DNA of 36,728 nucleotides from Planctomycetota bacterium (GTDB lineage: Bacteria; Planctomycetota; PLA2; JAEUHO01): positions 1 through 36,728 of the forward strand of contig JAQBWE010000003.1 of the NCBI GenBank assembly GCA_027625315.1, read 5' to 3'. The notes under the pieces are model-generated. The model ran no database searches and was not told where the DNA came from. It was given only the letters and a program-made list of their open reading frames with translations. Every line of letters starts with the position of its first letter. Position 1 is the stretch's first letter. Made by a program: the position numbers and the translations under genes. Positions 1 through 8,663 of this stretch are shown piece after piece.

Positions 1-1
1 T

Positions 2-1147
2 TTGCGGCGCGCGGCCACCGAAGCTCGAGGGGTGGACCTCGAGCGGGCCCGCGACTTCGCAGCCGCGGAAGCGGCGCGGCACCACCTCTTCTACGGCTGT
101 GCCAACATCACGCAGTACGGACGCTTGGTTGGCTTTGACGGTCGCCGAGCGCGTGAGTACGCCGCTGCGGGTCGTGTGATCGAGCGCCATAGTCCGGCCG
201 CACAGGCCCTGCTCAGCGGAGTCATCGGTATCGAGGCCCTGGCGGCGCTGGAGCCGTTGTTCACGCAAGCGGATCTGCGTCTGCTGGATGAAGAGGGCAA
301 GCAGCTCGACGACGCGGCGACCCTTGCCTGGGCGGCCGTGCGCCCTGAGCGCGAGATCCGCGATGCGGTCATGCGACGCAAGGAAGAGGTCCGCGCGCAG
401 GCTGTGATTGTGAGCCGCACGCTGCATTTGACGCGCCAGGGCGCGCGCGACTTGGAGCGTACGCGCGTGCTGGTCTCACGGAGCGAACGGCGGCCGCTAT
501 CGATGAGCGAGGCCGCGGCATGCGCGTTTCGTGAGTTTGTCGCGCGCCATGACTCGTTGGAGCGTAGTGCCGGATCGAGGCGTTTGCCGGCGATGCCACG
601 ACGTGCGGATGGACAGCGTCACCCGCGGGCCATACCCGCCGAGGTGAAGCGCCAGTTGATGCGGACGTACGGCGACGTCTGTGCGATCGAAGGCTGCGAC
701 CACGACATCTGGCTCGAGAACGCTCACCATGTTCCTCATGCCCTGGGCGGAGGCAACGAGCTCGAAGACCAGCAGCGCATCTGCGCCGTCCATCACCGCA
801 TGAAAGACCACGGCGAGCTCAGGTGGGTTCCCCTCGGTGGCCCGGATACCTCGCAGGGTCACTACCTGACGCCAGAGGGGCGGATCGTGCGGCTGAGGCC
901 CGCTGATGGGGTCAGGGAGCGCGCGCCGCCGCTGGCGGTCTCGCGGGCTCGACGGCGAAGGCCGAAACCCAGACAGAGGCTCCAGGTACGGCCTGCTGGA
1001 TACGGGATCCTTCGCGTCGCTCGACGCGCTCGTAGGCTGGACGATCCGCACCATGCAGACCCCGACACAGGGCTGGATCCGCTTGGCCCTGGTGGCGCTG
1101 CCGATCACCGCGGTCTTGGTCGCGTGCGGCCAGCCCACTACAGATGA
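2..1147 (+). CDS. HNH endonuclease-domain protein, 5' truncated by window edge
   Basis: The reading frame is open at the left edge, so the true start lies outside the window. Residues of about 1-190 are a charged helical region resembling the N-terminal part of DUF222-like HNH proteins of deltaproteobacteria and planctomycetes. An HNH nuclease motif follows at about residues 225-275: CAIEGC, then ENAHHVPHALGGGN, then CAVHH. The paired Cys residues suggest a structural zinc site. Such proteins are usually presumed DNA nucleases of mobile origin, with unknown targets. The last 75 or so residues are Arg/Pro-rich, show no domain, and overlap the next gene by 95 bases. This suggests a lost stop codon or a 3' frameshift after the HNH core. 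The HNH call is sound; the natural C-terminus is uncertain. Confidence 0.75.
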   Translation: MRRAATEARGVDLERARDFAAAEAARHHLFYGCANITQYGRLVGFDGRRAREYAAAGRVIERHSPAAQALLSGVIGIEALAALEPLFTQADLRLLDEEGKQLDDAATLAWAAVRPEREIRDAVMRRKEEVRAQAVIVSRTLHLTRQGARDLERTRVLVSRSERRPLSMSEAAACAFREFVARHDSLERSAGSRRLPAMPRRADGQRHPRAIPAEVKRQLMRTYGDVCAIEGCDHDIWLENAHHVPHALGGGNELEDQQRICAVHHRMKDHGELRWVPLGGPDTSQGHYLTPEGRIVRLRPADGVRERAPPLAVSRARRRRPKPRQRLQVRPAGYGILRVARRARRLDDPHHADPDTGLDPLGPGGAADHRGLGRVRPAHYR

Positions 1148-3407
1148 TCCGGTCGCGGTCAGAGCGGCCGCCTTGGAGTATCAACACGCGGTTCCAGCGG
1201 TGCTTGAGCGCTATTGTCTTGAGTGCCATGGAGCCGAGGATCCTGAGGGTGGATTCAGCCTCGGGGCGTATCTGCCCGCGTTAGTCCCACCGGCCGCGGC
1301 GCAGATCCGTTCGTCTACGGCGGTCCTAGAGCGGCTCTCACATCACGTGAGCGGCGGCCTGATGCCGCCTGAGGGCAGTCCTCCCGTCCCTGAGGCGGAG
1401 CGGGAGCGCTTGACTGCTTGGATCGCAACTGCGATCGACCGTGCCTGGGTTGAGGCGGGACCCGATCCGGGTCGCGTGACCATGCGGCGTCTGAGCCGCT
1501 ATGAATACCGCAACACGGTGCGCGACCTGACGGGAGTGGACTATGACCCGAATGTCCGCTTCCCGGCAGACGACGTGGGCTACGGATTCGACCACATCGG
1601 TGACGTGCTGACGTTGCCCCCGGTACTCCTCGAGAAGTACATGGAGGCGGCCGAAGAGATCACGGCGCAGGCTCTCGTGGTTGTGCACGCTGACACGCCC
1701 GATGTGCGCGTGCGCAGGGTCGAGGCGGAGGCCGCTTCGCGAAGCGACGGTGCTGCCCTGGCCGCGGACGGGGTCTCGCTCAACTCAGTGAGCGATGTCT
1801 CAGCAATCCTGGCATTTCCAAGGGCGGGGTACTATCTGCTTCGCGCGCGCGTTCGGCCGACGCAGGCAGGGCCCGATGCTGTGCGGGTGCAGTTCGCGGT
1901 CGAGGACCGGGTCGTCGCCGACTTGCAGGTCGCGGAGCTGACCGGGACAATCGTTGATCGCTCTGTGCGGGTCCGCATGGGACGCGGCCAGCGCCGAATC
2001 TCAGTTCGCTTCCCGAACGATTACTACCAGCCTAATCACCCGGATCGCTCCCAGCGGGATCGGAACCTGTTCGTGGACTGGTTCGAAATCGAGGGTCCGG
2101 AGGAAGTCGAGCAGGGCGTCGAGCTCGACTCATTCCTCCCATGCGAGCCCAAGCCAGGGCGGGAGTCGGAGTGCGCCGAGGCGTACCTTGGGCCCTTGCT
2201 CGCACGCGCATTCCGACGGCCTGCAACGCCAGATGAGTTGCAGCGCTACGTGAGCTTGATGCTTGAGACCGTTGCGGCGGGAGAGTCGTTCGAAGGAGCC
2301 GCTCAGGTTGCGCTGCAGGCAGTACTCGTAGCACCGCAGTTCTTGTTTCGCATTGAGATGGACGCGCCGGGAGCTGACCGCAGCCGACCGCTCAACGATC
2401 ACGAGTTGGCCTCCCGGTTGAGCTACTTCCTTTGGAGCTCGTGCCCAGACGAGGACCTCGCAGCGGCTGCAGACTTGGGGATGCTCCGAGTAACGTTGCA
2501 TGAGCAGGTGGCTCGCATGCTCGCGGATGCGCGCTCACAGTCACTGGTCGAGAACTTCGCCGTTCAGTGGTTGGAGCTTCGCCGACTTGATACGGCCGCG
2601 CCAGATGCGCGACGCTTCAAGGCCTTTGATGAGGCATTGCGGGCCTCCATGCGACGAGAGACCGAGCTCTTTGTCGAGGCGATCATCACTGAGGATCGCA
2701 GCATCCTGGACCTCATCGACGCACCCTTCACGTATCTAAATGAGGCTCTCGCGGCGCACTATGGAATCGGCGGCGTTCAAGGAGACGAGTTCCGGAGGGT
2801 GGACCTGCCTGACGCGCGCCGCGGCGGCCTCCTGGGTCAGGCCTCGATCCTCACACTTACGAGCTTCCCGCACCGCACGTCACCCGTCCTGAGGGGGAAG
2901 TGGGTGCTCGAGGAGATCCTAGGTCAGCCTCCTCCGCCTCCGCCTCCGGGCGTGGGCACGCTAGAAGCCCAACCAACGGAGTTCCTGAAACTCTCGCTGC
3001 GGGAGCGTCTCGCGCGGCACCGGGCGGACCCTGGTTGCGCCGGCTGCCACGACACCATGGACAACCTGGGCTACGGGCTGGAGAACTTCAACGCGATCGG
3101 TGGCTGGCGGACGCGTGATGGCGCGACCACCCTGGACACGCGAGGTCAACTCCCCGATGGCCGTACATTCGAGGGCCCGGCGGAGCTGCGTCGTATCCTG
3201 CGCGCGGACCCGGGCTTCCCTCACTGCTTCGCAGAGAAGCTGCTGACCTACGCGCTGGGGCGTGGCCTGGAGCCCTTCGACCGGCCCGCACTCAAGCAGA
3301 TCACACGCGAAGCCCGGAGAGGTCAACTGCGCTTCTCGGCGTTCGTGCACGCTGTGGTGGCAACCGACGCGTTTACGATGCGTCGTACTCATGGAGAATC
3401 CCGATGA
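1053..3407 (+). CDS. DUF1592/DUF1588/DUF1585 cytochrome-type lipoprotein
   Basis: A 784-residue exported protein. I chose the ATG at 1053 because it gives a lipoprotein signal peptide with lipobox LVAC (Cys25); the longer ORF start adds an unrelated tail. A heme c motif CLECH lies at about residue 55. Next come a DUF1587-like segment (LSRYEYRNTVRDLTG), a carbohydrate-binding-like beta region at about 220-350, DUF1595, DUF1592 (ELASRLSYFLWSS), DUF1588 with a second CxxCH (CAGCH, about residue 662), and a C-terminal DUF1585. This is the standard order of the planctomycete-type cytochrome family. These proteins sit outside the cytoplasm and are thought to be redox proteins, with unknown substrates. 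The stop overlaps the next start as ATGA, so it is translationally coupled to the DUF1552 partner. Confidence 0.9.
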   Translation: MQTPTQGWIRLALVALPITAVLVACGQPTTDDPVAVRAAALEYQHAVPAVLERYCLECHGAEDPEGGFSLGAYLPALVPPAAAQIRSSTAVLERLSHHVSGGLMPPEGSPPVPEAERERLTAWIATAIDRAWVEAGPDPGRVTMRRLSRYEYRNTVRDLTGVDYDPNVRFPADDVGYGFDHIGDVLTLPPVLLEKYMEAAEEITAQALVVVHADTPDVRVRRVEAEAASRSDGAALAADGVSLNSVSDVSAILAFPRAGYYLLRARVRPTQAGPDAVRVQFAVEDRVVADLQVAELTGTIVDRSVRVRMGRGQRRISVRFPNDYYQPNHPDRSQRDRNLFVDWFEIEGPEEVEQGVELDSFLPCEPKPGRESECAEAYLGPLLARAFRRPATPDELQRYVSLMLETVAAGESFEGAAQVALQAVLVAPQFLFRIEMDAPGADRSRPLNDHELASRLSYFLWSSCPDEDLAAAADLGMLRVTLHEQVARMLADARSQSLVENFAVQWLELRRLDTAAPDARRFKAFDEALRASMRRETELFVEAIITEDRSILDLIDAPFTYLNEALAAHYGIGGVQGDEFRRVDLPDARRGGLLGQASILTLTSFPHRTSPVLRGKWVLEEILGQPPPPPPPGVGTLEAQPTEFLKLSLRERLARHRADPGCAGCHDTMDNLGYGLENFNAIGGWRTRDGATTLDTRGQLPDGRTFEGPAELRRILRADPGFPHCFAEKLLTYALGRGLEPFDRPALKQITREARRGQLRFSAFVHAVVATDAFTMRRTHGESR

Positions 3408-4792
3408 GCTCGCCCCGGCCGTTTGCCCGGAACCCCCTGAGCCGCCGAACGGTCCTTCGCGGCGTGGGTGCCGCCTTGGCCCTGCCGTGGCTCGAGGGCA
3501 TGAGCGGTGCCATGCGCGCCCTAGCCAGGGCTGAGGATGCACCTGCCCACCCCCGCAGGCTCGCATTCCTGTTCATGCCGAACGGCGCGCACATGGCGGA
3601 TTGGACACCGGCGTTGGAGGGTCGTGCGTTCGCGCTGCCGTGGATCTTGGAGCCGCTCGCGGCGCATCGAGACGACCTCCTTGTGCTGTCCGGACTTGCG
3701 CAGGATCAGGCTCGTGCGCATGGTGACGGGCCCGGCGACCATGCCCGCAGCGCCGCAGTGTTCCTCACAGGCGCGCATCCAGTGAAGACGGGCGGCGCCA
3801 ACCTGAGGGTCGGCGTGTCGGTCGATCAGGTGGCCGCTAGGGTGGTCGGAGCCGAGACTCGGTTCGCTTCGTTGGAGCTCGGCGTTGAGGGCGGCCGCTC
3901 CAATGGCGAGTGTGACTCTGGGTACAGCTGCGCCTACTCGAACAACATCAGCTGGCGCGGCCCTTCAACGCCCAGCTCCAAGGACGTCGATCCGCGAGTT
4001 GTGTTCGAGCGCCTGTTCTTGAATGGGAAGCCCGGGGAGACTGATGCGGCTCGCGAACGCCGCATTCGGCGGCGCAAGAGCATTTTGGATTTCGTGGGCG
4101 AGGACGCGCGTGCACTGAGAGATCGGCTAGGTGTGGCCGATCGGGCTAAGCTCGACGAGTACCTAGCCGGTGTCCGTGAGCTCGAGGCCCGCATCGAGAA
4201 GACGGAGCGGCTCCGCGTTGACCCCACTGGTGCCGCCGCATCGTTTCCAGCCCCTACGATGACACGCGATGCTCTGCGGGAGGATCGGCGCGAACACATT
4301 CGGATCCTCTGCGAGCTCCTCGTCTTGGCCTTTCAGACGGACACGACGCGCGTTGCTACGTTCATGCTCGGGAATGGCGGGAGCAACCTGGCCTATCCCC
4401 AGGCCGATGTTCGGGAAGGGCACCACGGTCTGTCGCATCACGGAAATGACCCAGACAAGATCGAGAAGATTCGGCGGATCAACCGATTCCACATCGAGCA
4501 GTACGCCTACCTCCTCTCGCGGCTCCGCGAGGTTCGGGAGGGAGACGGCACGCTCCTAGACAACTCCCTGATCATGATCGGGAGCGGAATCGGCGACGGG
4601 AATCGGCACAATCACGACGATCTACCCATCCTGCTCGCAGGACGGGGGGGCGGGACTGTGCGGCCGGGGCGCCATGTCGCCTACGCGCGCTCAACGCCGC
4701 TCAACAACTTGTACCTCTCGATGCTCGACATAGCGGGGGCTCCGACGAAGAGCCTCGGGGACGGCACAGGAGCCCTGCCCGGCCTGGGCTAG
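3404..4792 (+). CDS. DUF1552 domain protein with Tat signal
   Basis: A 462-residue protein whose start overlaps the preceding stop by ATGA. The N-terminus carries a twin-arginine signal (SRRTVLRG) followed by a hydrophobic stretch, so it is probably folded before export. The body matches the DUF1552 family: FLFMPNGAH near the start, a central helical region with an ARELEARIEKTE-like segment, and GSGIGDGNRHNHDDLPILLAG near the end. DUF1552 proteins are distant relatives of DUF1501/sulfatase-like alkaline-phosphatase-fold proteins and nearly always sit beside DUF1592 cytochromes, as here. The reaction is unknown. The His/Asp-rich motif near the C-terminus may bind metal, which is an inference. 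Confidence 0.9.
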   Translation: MSSPRPFARNPLSRRTVLRGVGAALALPWLEGMSGAMRALARAEDAPAHPRRLAFLFMPNGAHMADWTPALEGRAFALPWILEPLAAHRDDLLVLSGLAQDQARAHGDGPGDHARSAAVFLTGAHPVKTGGANLRVGVSVDQVAARVVGAETRFASLELGVEGGRSNGECDSGYSCAYSNNISWRGPSTPSSKDVDPRVVFERLFLNGKPGETDAARERRIRRRKSILDFVGEDARALRDRLGVADRAKLDEYLAGVRELEARIEKTERLRVDPTGAAASFPAPTMTRDALREDRREHIRILCELLVLAFQTDTTRVATFMLGNGGSNLAYPQADVREGHHGLSHHGNDPDKIEKIRRINRFHIEQYAYLLSRLREVREGDGTLLDNSLIMIGSGIGDGNRHNHDDLPILLAGRGGGTVRPGRHVAYARSTPLNNLYLSMLDIAGAPTKSLGDGTGALPGLG

Positions 4793-4866
4793 TGCGGTCT
4801 CGTCGCCAGCACAGGGCGGCGCACCTGCTTGTGCAACTACCGAAGGCCGTCCGGTAGTCTGGGAGT

Positions 4867-6984
4867 ATGCGGTTCCGAGCTCTCGTACTCCTGGGGCTGC
4901 CACTTCTTTGCTGCGCGGTTCTACGAGAGCCGGCGGCTTCGGACCCGCTCCCGGCGCGCGTGGCGGGCGAAATTGTGCTTCGTGGCGACCCCGATGGACT
5001 CGCCGCCGTCCGCTTCGTCCCCGCGTTTCCCCAGCTGCGTTTCCAACGTCCGCTCTGGGTTGGCAGTCCTCCGGGTAGGACCAACGAACTCTGGGTGCTT
5101 GAGCAGGACGGACGGATCTGGGCATTCGAGAACCGGTTGGAGGTGACGGAGCGTCGGCTCGTCCTCGACATCTCCGAGAAGGTCTACCGCCGGCACAACG
5201 AGGAAGGGCTGCTGGGCCTCGCGTTCCATCCTGGCTTCGCCCGCAACGGCCGCGTGTACATCCACTACTCCGCAGACGGCCCTCGCCGCGGCGTCGTGGC
5301 CCGCCTCCAACTGTCCGCCGATCGAACGCGGCTTGACCCGACGAGTGAGTCGCTGGTCCTAGAGCAGGCTCAGCCGTGGGGGAACCACAACGGTGGCGGA
5401 CTCGAATTCGGTCCGGACGGCTATCTCTACGTGTCGTTCGGCGATGGAGGAGCCGCGAACGACCCACTCGGCAGCGGCCAGGATGTGTCTACGTGGCTTG
5501 GGGCCATGCTGCGGATCGATGTGGATGCGGGCGAGCGCTACGCAGTGCCGACCGACAACCCGTTCATTCATCGTGCAGGAGCTCGTCCTGAGATCTGGGC
5601 CTACGGCCTGCGCAACGTGTGGCGATTCTCCTTCGATCGCGTGACAGGCGCGCTTTGGGCGGGTGACGTCGGCCAGAATGCATGGGAGGAGATCGACATC
5701 CTTACGGCTGGAGGCAACTACGGCTGGAACGCACGCGAGGGACACGAGGCATTCCGGCGCGGCGTGAAGCAGAAGGACATGATCGATCCGGTGGTCTCGC
5801 ACCCCGTCCAGGAGGCGCGGTCCATCACGGGCGGCTATGTGTATCGGGGCTCAGCGGTACCAAGCCTGCAAGGTGCGTACGTGTACGCGGACTACGCCAC
5901 GGGCTGGATGTGGGCGCTGCGCTGGAGTGGATCGGCGGTGACGCAGCAGATGCGGCTTGGGCGCGGTGGGCCGGTATCAAGCTTCGGAGAGGATGGGAAG
6001 GGCGAGCTCCTGTTCGCGAGCTTTGACGGTCGGCTCTACGGCTTTGCGCCGGTGGGCGCGGAGTCGGAAGGCGTGTTTCCGCGACGGTTGTCGGCCACCG
6101 GCTTGTTTCTCGACACGCAGGCGATGGTGCCCAATCCAGCGCTCATCCCGTATTCGGTCAACGTACCCCTGTGGGCGGATGGGGCGGAGAAGAGCCGCTA
6201 TGTGATGCTTCCGCGCATGGAGCGCATCCGCGTGGATCGCGATGGCTCGTATCGCTATCCAATCGGCACCATCTTCGTGAAGACGTTCCTGGCGGGCGAG
6301 TTCCGACTTGAGACGCGGCTACTTGTCCTCCGCGAGAATGGCTGGGCAGGGTTCACGTACGCCTGGGACGACGCCCAGGAAGATGCAGTCCTTCTGGATG
6401 CGCGCGTGAACCGACCGCTATCGGATGCCCTTGCGGGACAGCTCGCGTCCAAAGTCTGGACCTATCCTGGCCGTGCAGATTGCACGAGCTGCCATACGGC
6501 TCAAGCGGGCTTCATCCTTGGATTTCGAAGCGAGCAGCTAGATCGACCGCGTGCTGTAGGAGCGGGGAAGCAGGAGAACCAGCTCCAGGCATTCGCACAC
6601 ATCGGTCTGTTCGACGGCGAGCCGCGAAGTGATCCCGCCTGGCCGGATTGGACCGAGACACGAACCGATCCCACGGCACAGGTTCGCGCGTACCTCGATG
6701 CCAACTGTGCCTACTGCCACCAGCCGGGCGGCACCGGGAACGCGCGCATCGATCTGCGCTATGGCACGCCGCTCGGCGAAGCTCGACTTGTCAACGAGGC
6801 GCCGGGCCAGGGCGATCTCGGCGTACTCGGCGCGCGAGTTGTCGTGCCGGGGCAGCCCAAGGCGAGCCTGCTGTATCTGCGTATGCTCCGAACCGATGCG
6901 GCCGGCATGCCCAATCTTGCTCACAATGCGGTTGACCCAACTGCCGCTGCGCGCGTGCGTACGTGGATTGAGTCGCTGCGCTAG
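4867..6984 (+). CDS. PQQ-type sugar dehydrogenase propeller fused to SO2930-like diheme cytochrome
   Basis: A 705-residue exported protein with a hydrophobic N-terminal signal. Residues of about 45-400 form a glucose/sorbosone-dehydrogenase-like beta-propeller. Its marks are EEGLLGLAFHPGF, NHNGGGLEFGPDGYLYVSFGDGG, EIWAYGLRNVWRFSF and GGNYGWN. The second half (from about residue 415, LPYSVNVPLWADGAEKSRY-type sequence) matches the SO2930/HNE_0200-like cytochrome family. It carries two heme c motifs, CTSCH at about residue 539 and CAYCH at about 614. The propeller would oxidise a sugar-like or alcohol substrate and pass electrons to the attached hemes; substrate and cofactor are inferred from the family. 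It follows the DUF1592/DUF1552 pair by 74 bases on the same strand, so the three may form one extracytoplasmic oxidation module. Confidence 0.88.
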   Translation: MRFRALVLLGLPLLCCAVLREPAASDPLPARVAGEIVLRGDPDGLAAVRFVPAFPQLRFQRPLWVGSPPGRTNELWVLEQDGRIWAFENRLEVTERRLVLDISEKVYRRHNEEGLLGLAFHPGFARNGRVYIHYSADGPRRGVVARLQLSADRTRLDPTSESLVLEQAQPWGNHNGGGLEFGPDGYLYVSFGDGGAANDPLGSGQDVSTWLGAMLRIDVDAGERYAVPTDNPFIHRAGARPEIWAYGLRNVWRFSFDRVTGALWAGDVGQNAWEEIDILTAGGNYGWNAREGHEAFRRGVKQKDMIDPVVSHPVQEARSITGGYVYRGSAVPSLQGAYVYADYATGWMWALRWSGSAVTQQMRLGRGGPVSSFGEDGKGELLFASFDGRLYGFAPVGAESEGVFPRRLSATGLFLDTQAMVPNPALIPYSVNVPLWADGAEKSRYVMLPRMERIRVDRDGSYRYPIGTIFVKTFLAGEFRLETRLLVLRENGWAGFTYAWDDAQEDAVLLDARVNRPLSDALAGQLASKVWTYPGRADCTSCHTAQAGFILGFRSEQLDRPRAVGAGKQENQLQAFAHIGLFDGEPRSDPAWPDWTETRTDPTAQVRAYLDANCAYCHQPGGTGNARIDLRYGTPLGEARLVNEAPGQGDLGVLGARVVVPGQPKASLLYLRMLRTDAAGMPNLAHNAVDPTAAARVRTWIESLR

Positions 6985-6993
6985 CGCGGTGAG

Positions 6994-7563
6994 TTAGGAC
7001 CCGGAGAGGACCGTGCCCGTGCGGTGGATGCGTTCGAGGGCGGCGGTGCGATCACGGTCGGTGGGCAAGAGCCAGCGGTCAAACCCCCGTCGCCAGACGC
7101 GACCCGCCGGGGGCCGAGCCCAGCCGTGGTACTCCGTGCCCCGTAGGTACGCCTTGGTTGTGGTGAACTTGAGCCACCTGATGATGACGCGTAGATGCTC
7201 GGGATCATCAAGTGCGGCTTGGGAGGAGGAGAAGAAGCGGACAATGCCGAGGACACCTCTCGGACCGATGGCGAACGGCTCCAAGCGCACATGCAGGTAC
7301 CGCTGGGGGAGCTGATACCAGTAGTGGCGAACTGCGAGGCCAAAGCCCGACAAGGTTCCGAAAGCACCACCCCCGTCGGCCCCCGCGTCGGCCTCGGTGG
7401 CGGAATCGGTGGCGGAATCGGTGGTGGAGCCGCCGCCGGCGCTGTCTGGCGCGTGCGCAAGCAGCCCAGTTACGTGAGGCTCAATCGTGAGCCCTAGCAG
7501 ATACCGCTGCGGAGACGCATGGGCGAACCCGGTGGTCGCAGAACGAGGAGGACCCAAGATCAT
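6994..7563 (-). CDS. Uncharacterised ORF, possibly a degenerate transposase-like remnant
   Basis: A 189-codon ORF fills most of a 619-base stretch without other genes. The middle is low complexity (Gly/Ser/Thr/Asp/Ala repeats), encoded by a 12-bp tandem repeat. The C-terminal half (YLHVRLEPFAIGPRG, then IIRWLKFTTTKAYLRG and VWRRGFDRWLL) loosely recalls the layout of REP-associated or IS200-like tyrosine transposases. The expected HUH motif is absent, with IGPRGVLG at that place. I cannot assign a function. It could be a decayed mobile gene, a divergent real protein, or a chance ORF in GC-rich DNA. Third-position GC looks moderately coding-like on this strand. Confidence 0.35.
   Translation of the reverse strand: MILGPPRSATTGFAHASPQRYLLGLTIEPHVTGLLAHAPDSAGGGSTTDSATDSATEADAGADGGGAFGTLSGFGLAVRHYWYQLPQRYLHVRLEPFAIGPRGVLGIVRFFSSSQAALDDPEHLRVIIRWLKFTTTKAYLRGTEYHGWARPPAGRVWRRGFDRWLLPTDRDRTAALERIHRTGTVLSGS
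7394..7429. repeat. 12-bp tandem repeat
   Basis: The unit tcggtggcggaa occurs twice in direct succession (7394-7405 and 7406-7417), followed by a third diverged copy. It lies inside the weak minus-strand ORF and produces its low-complexity Ser/Ala/Thr/Asp segment. Slipped-strand expansion is the likely origin. Confidence 0.8.
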
Positions 7564-7603
7564 GCCAAGCCCTCGCGGCTCGGCATGCGGGGGTCACACT
7601 TGG

Positions 7604-8599
7604 CTACTCAGCAGCTTCGAGCTCCGCGATCAGCGCGGCCGCGGCCTTGCCCGCCCGTGTATCGCGGTAGGACTTCCCCGTCATCGGGGCGAGGGCCTTC
7701 AGGGTCTTCTTGCTGGACATGCCGCGAATCTCCGCGCGGATCTTGGCGAAACGGTCCCCTGCTTTGATCTCGTCCTTCTTCTCGCCATCGGAGAGCAACT
7801 CCGCGGCCAGGCTCGCAGCCCGCTTGCCAATCGCGCTGCCCTTGTAGCCCTTGGAGATGTCCTCGTAGGCGACCCACGCCTCGTAGAAGTCGCCCGCCTC
7901 AGCGGACTTGCCGGCCTCTGTGACGGTCGACTCCGCGTACCACGTGAGCCAGGTGTCAATCTTTGTGGCGACGGCCGCATCGGCTTCTTCGAGCTTGCCG
8001 CCCTCGATCGCCTTGAGTACCGCCGTCTGCGCGTCGGCGAACTTCTCCTTGTCGAACTGCTTGCGCGCACTCGCAAGAGCCTTGGGGAACTCCGGCAGGA
8101 TCTGCGCTTGCTGGAGGGCTTCCTCGATGACGCTGTCTTGGAGGTTGCCGGGGTGACCGGTCCAGAGAATGCGTCCGTCGGGCCCAATGAGGAACGACGA
8201 CGGGTAACTGTTGCACCCGTAGTTGCTCATGCTGTCCGAACTCTCGAGAACGATCGGATGCTTGGCGCCGGTCTCCTCGACGAACTTGTCGACTGCCGCG
8301 CGGTCCTGCTTCGTGATCGCGAGGATCGAGAGACCCTTGTCGGACATCTCCGCGTGCAGCTTGTCCAGGTGAACCACCTGGGTCTTGCAGGGGCCTCACC
8401 CGGTGCTGAAGAGCTCGATGAACACGATTCGGCCGCGCAGCGACTTGAGATCGACCGGCTCCGAGTTGACGAACTCCTTGCCCTCAAAGTCGGCGGCGCG
8501 ATCACCCACGCCGAGGACCACGCCCGCGTGAACGGGGGTGGCAACGGTTAGCGCCAATCCGGCACCGAGCAGCAATCCGAGTGTTCGCAGCGTGCGCAT
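7604..8599 (-). CDS. Periplasmic thioredoxin-like selenoprotein with UxxC motif (in-frame UGA)
   Basis: The track lists two ORFs here (8396-8599 and 7604-8377), but they share one frame and are separated by a single TGA at complement(8396-8398). Read through, they give one 331-residue protein. It has a signal peptide (LLLGAGLALTVATPVHAG), a thioredoxin/TlpA-like domain (about 27-160) and a helical TPR-like C-terminal region. The UGA is codon 68 and replaces the first Cys of the redox motif, reading FSTG-U-GPCK with resolving Cys71. The cis-Pro region (SYPSSFLIGPDG, Pro133) is intact. A hairpin fitting a bacterial SECIS lies about 15 nt past the UGA. The ATG at 8599 has GGAGG seven bases upstream. 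Expected role: extracytoplasmic thiol/disulfide or peroxide chemistry. A nonsense mutation is the alternative, but an exact hit on the catalytic Cys plus the hairpin makes Sec more likely. It lies 64 bases after the KS-like gene and may share its transcript. Confidence 0.85.
8365..8381 (-). promoter_or_regulatory. Candidate bacterial SECIS hairpin for selenocysteine insertion
   Basis: In mRNA sense the sequence is CCAGGUG-GUU-CACCUGG, a perfect 7-bp stem. With the top pair opened it is a 6-bp stem and a GGUUC loop, giving the G (and GU) expected early in bacterial SECIS loops. The loop sits about 21-26 nt after the UGA, within the known 16-37 nt range. Short flanking UGCA segments on both sides could form a lower stem. 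It lies inside the coding region, as bacterial SECIS elements do. Confidence 0.7.
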
Positions 8600-8663
8600 A
8601 CGTAGGCCTCCGTCGAGAGAGCCCCAGTGTATGCGACGGGCCCCGCCAAGCCTCGCAGACGGT

